Part shown: positions 61,001 through 64,000 of the stretch, piece after piece
Layout of the letters: every line of letters begins with the position of its first letter
How positions within the stretch are numbered: the stretch's first letter is position 1
Assembly: GCA_032173965.1 (NCBI GenBank)
Contig: JAVUNC010000006.1
Span: forward strand, 20,764,370-20,828,369
Direction: 5' to 3'
DNA: 64,000 bases
Origin: Sitta carolinensis
Lineage: Eukaryota > Chordata > Aves > Passeriformes > Sittidae
Translations under genes and position numbers: made by a program
The notes under the pieces: generated by a model
The model's input: the letters and a program-made list of their open reading frames with translations, nothing else
Told to the model about the DNA's origin: nothing
Database searches by the model: none

Positions 61001-62580
61001 GAAGTAGACAATAAATTTTTTAAGCTATGGAGAGCTTCCTATGAAGACCAGATGAAAGGGTATTGCAGAAACCAGGAAGAGAACTGAGACTGTGGATGAG
61101 AGCTTTAGCTGTGGGTATAGAGGAATCCCACTGTTCTGCAGAAAATTTACAAGAATTGTAGATTCTACAAGAATTTCTACAAGAATTGACTGTGGATGAG
61201 AGGGCACTGAGATGACCAGGAGAAGATGATGCACAATACAGACAAGAGTGGAGGCATGGCTACATTATCCTTGGAATGCAACAGAGAAAGAAGCAGATAA
61301 ACGTGGAAAGAAAAATGGATGTTGGTCAGTTGAGGAGTGAGATGTGTGAGCCATTTGTGACTTAGCAGTCAGCAGCAGAGAGATCCCAGCTGGATTTTTC
61401 TGGAGCAGTAGAACTGGAAAAGGAGGAGGTCCCATGTGAAAGTTAGAGCTGGACAAAGTGAAGGCAAATTTGCAGGATTAAGAGAAGAGGTAGAAGCAGA
61501 GAGAAACACAGAAAAGGAGATTTCATGATGAAGATAATTACTTTCTCTCCAACAGGTGCCAGTCTGGAGAAGGTAGAGGAGAATGGGAACATGGGGCTTA
61601 CTCCAAAAATGTCTCCCTCATCCAGATATGAGGGTCACCTGCAGGACCACCAAGTCTGGTCTGGCTAGCTGGGGACAGTGACATCCAGACACAAACAGGG
61701 CAAAATAAAACACCCAACAAGGGATGTGCCCTGTGCACTTTTGTTACTGTTCCTCAGAGCCTCCAGTGGGGAAGATGAACTCAATGTGAGATCTCTGGCA
61801 TTGATGGAGTCATGCACCAGGCTGATACTTCGTTCCGCAACATCACTTTAACACCAGTGTAGCTTTCCCAGAAGCCTCAGCTTAAAATTGCTGCAGTGCA
61901 GGGGTGAATCAGGCATTTCCTTTCCACACTGATATCAATAAAGCTACACCCAGGGTAAAATTAGCCCCAGGACAGTTATTCTGACACTTTTACAATAGAA
62001 ACTTTTGGGGGTTTAGATTTGTTTTGCTTTCCTTCCCCCTCCCTTTATTTTAATGATTCTCCACTAAACCCATCTCCACAGCAAAGAAAGGGAGGGAGAT
62101 GTCCCTGGGCTCTTTGTGTGAGAGGATCATGAGGCAAGAGTCAATGTAGCTGTGCTGACAAACAGATCAGGCTTTGGAGATCTGAGCCTGAACGTTACCT
62201 TATGTTTTAGCAGCTTCACTGGCTCCATTGCCTCAGACTGCTTGAATTTCGCACCAGTTCAGCGCGGTTCTTTTCCACATATTTTTAGCCATTGAATTAG
62301 TCTGGAGCTCAAAGGAGCAACATTTCCAGGCTCTTGATGAAGAGCATGTCTATCAGTTGAGATCAAGAAGAGCTGCCAAGCTTTTCTAAGGGTGTTTGTG
62401 TGCATCTGAGGTGTGGATGAGCTGCTCGTCCCGACAGGGTTATTTAAGGACTCTCTGGTATCTGCCATGATACGAAGACAACATAAATATCCTTATGTGT
62501 GTTTGTGTTGATGGAATGGAGATCCATGAATCCATGAGCAGTTGGCTGCGTTTTTTGCTCAGCTCCCATTTGTGTTTGTA
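58042..62580. other. Unique non-coding sequence
   Basis: No gene or transposon is recognised. The block at 59050-59340 looks like conserved non-coding DNA (see findings). Small direct repeats lie at 61088-61202. Confidence 0.5.
61088..61202. repeat. Spaced direct repeats
   Basis: GACTGTGGATGAGAG occurs at 61088-61102 and again at 61188-61202, exactly 100 bp apart. Between them TACAAGAATT occurs three times (61148, 61166 and 61178). This suggests local duplication or replication slippage. Confidence 0.85.
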
Positions 62581-62880
62581 AACACTGGAGAGAGAGCCCC
62601 AAATCTGTGTCCAACGCGGAGCAGTTACGGAACACGCTGTAATCCTGTAATGCGAACCAGAGCGGGCCCGCTAACCGTGCAGCTCTGGAGAGAATTCCTG
62701 ACATGATCCTCTTACGTATTCCATGTTAATCACTTCCATCTCAGGAACACACACAAACAATACCCCATTAGACGTTCCCTCTGGCACTCGGACAGCAGCA
62801 CAGGCTGCCGCGTGTGCCGGAGCGGCGGCCGGAGCAGCCGCAGTAGGGACGGGAAGAAATCGAAGGACAGCGTGCAAAGA
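62581..62880. promoter_or_regulatory. CpG-rich patch, possible small CpG island
   Basis: I count 21 CpG in 300 bp, clustered at 62614-62676 and 62806-62873 (for example GTGCCGGAGCGGCGGCCGGA). The flanks are CpG-poor. In vertebrates such patches often mark unmethylated promoters or enhancers. No TATA box or exon with a supported frame follows; an open frame at 62812-63144 (110 codons, plus) starts inside it but has no recognised domain. Confidence 0.35.
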
Positions 62881-64000
62881 GCAGAGCTGAGACTAAATCC
62901 TGATTTGGGCTCCCTTGCTGGTTCTCCTGTGGGCTTTCCCAGGAGGAAAGCCTCCAGCTGCTTGCCTGAGAGGCTGTTGGAGCATTGCCACGATCCCAGA
63001 GACCCCAAAGCTCTTCTTCATGGGAGATGGAAATCTGCTTCCCCACATCGCTGTGCTTTGAGCAGGTGTAGCACAGAAAGGACAGAATTTGGGATAAACT
63101 GGTACCTGCCTGCTCAGGTCTCCCTGTCATTTTTCCAGTTCTAGGGACACATAGAGATTTAACTCTTTAAATAAGCCTTGGGACTACCTGGCAAATATTT
63201 TTCTGGTGGAAAGAAAGGGGCTGGATCCCCAAGAGCAGGGATGTGCACAGAGGGCTTTGCTGCAGGCTGGCACACAAATAACACTTACAGAGGGGAAGGG
63301 GGACAACTGTGAGAATTGAGGGTACAAACCCTGCTGTTGTGGGGAGCTCGTGGGGATCTCAGCACTGGGAAGCAGGCAGAGGGAAAGGGAGGAGAGGAGG
63401 CCACGTTTGCAGAAGCAACTGCTGGAAAAGGACACATAGAACAAGTCCTCTGTCACAACAAGGAAGATTCCTCATCTTTAATAAAATGCCCACCCCTGGT
63501 GAGGGCGGACAGCTTTGTCAGCTCCCCACAGGAGCAATTCCAGCAATGCCAGCAGGGTGGGATCCACAGGGACCCTCCATCCCCAGAGCCACCCGGCACG
63601 CTCCAGCAGATGGGAATCACCAGCACCATCCCACACCAGGCTAGTAGGCAACCCCCAGGAAAAGCAGAAAGGAGAAGATGCCTTCAAATACCCAGCAGTT
63701 TCAGAGAGTTTTGAAATGCTCTAAGCCCTCAGAGAATGTATTTTCCTTCTCTGCCCAATTTTTTCGTTGCTAAAAATGAAGATTTCAGGGTTAAATTAAA
63801 TGAAGATTTACACGATGCCGGCCTCTGGCTGCAGCAAAGCAAGGGACACTGGCACTGGTGCCACTGGGAAGCAGCTCCTGGGCTGGGACATTTCTGCTCA
63901 GGATGTACTTTCAAAGCAATTAAAAAGCAGCTCTGACTTTGAATAGTAACGCTGAAACAGAATTTGCTCCAACATTCACTAGCCCAAATGTCTTCGCTGA
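62881..64000. other. Unique non-coding sequence to window end
   Basis: No gene, transposon or array is recognised. Open frames are under about 135 codons and overlap on both strands. Confidence 0.5.

Noticed and set aside
62812..63144. 110-codon plus-strand frame starting in the CpG-rich patch
   Set aside because: Short, with no domain and no splice support; its Arg/Ser-rich start reflects local GC content.
1..64000. tRNA, rRNA or small nuclear RNA genes
   Set aside because: I saw no cloverleaf with A and B boxes and no recognisable rRNA or snRNA core on either strand, though by-eye reading can miss diverged copies.

Overview
The window looks like non-coding DNA from a bird nuclear genome, probably a songbird or close relative. 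The main evidence is at least thirteen 3'-end fragments of CR1 (chicken repeat 1) LINEs in both orientations, several ending in the typical run of ATTCTATGAT-like octamers. Many belong to a GC-rich type (…GCTGTGGCTGCCCCTGGATCC…) that I associate with passerines; that assignment is from memory of the family, not from a search. There are no operons, no ribosome-binding-site-led genes and no long conserved reading frames, so a bacterial or viral source is excluded.

No protein-coding gene could be supported. Every long open frame is explained by low-complexity or repeat sequence: a GC-rich minisatellite (8.2-8.9 kb), a pure purine tract (34.0-34.3 kb), a TGGA microsatellite (36.3-36.4 kb), or the antisense strand of CR1 3' ends (12.6, 14.4 and 49.7 kb). 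The best candidate for real exon sequence is a 52-bp segment at 14045-14096, with a branch-point-like motif, an acceptor, a GTGAGT donor and only one open frame. I could not name its gene. If it is real, part of the window is intron.

Layout: 1-8.2 kb is plain unique sequence with one MIR-like SINE relic near 2.5 kb. The minisatellite lies at 8.2-8.9 kb. From 12.7 to 15.0 kb there is a pair of inverted CR1 copies flanking the candidate exon. The 15-26 kb stretch is repeat-poor unique sequence. From 26 to 37 kb there are five CR1 fragments, all on the minus strand, plus a 47-nt poly-A run, a 321-nt homopurine tract and a TGGA microsatellite. From 41 to 55.4 kb there are six CR1 fragments, all on the plus strand, one MIR-like relic and a near-perfect palindrome at 44.9 kb. 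At 55.8-56.2 kb there is a CpG-rich patch with a 38-bp tandem triplication. The last 8 kb are mostly unique, with a hairpin at 58.0 kb and a second CpG-rich patch at 62.6-62.9 kb.

Because there is no confirmed gene, there is no gene circuit to describe. Biological interest lies in the candidate exon, the two CpG-rich patches that could be promoters, the tandem arrays, the hairpins, and several AT-rich blocks that read like conserved non-coding (enhancer-like) DNA. I see no convincing new biological system.
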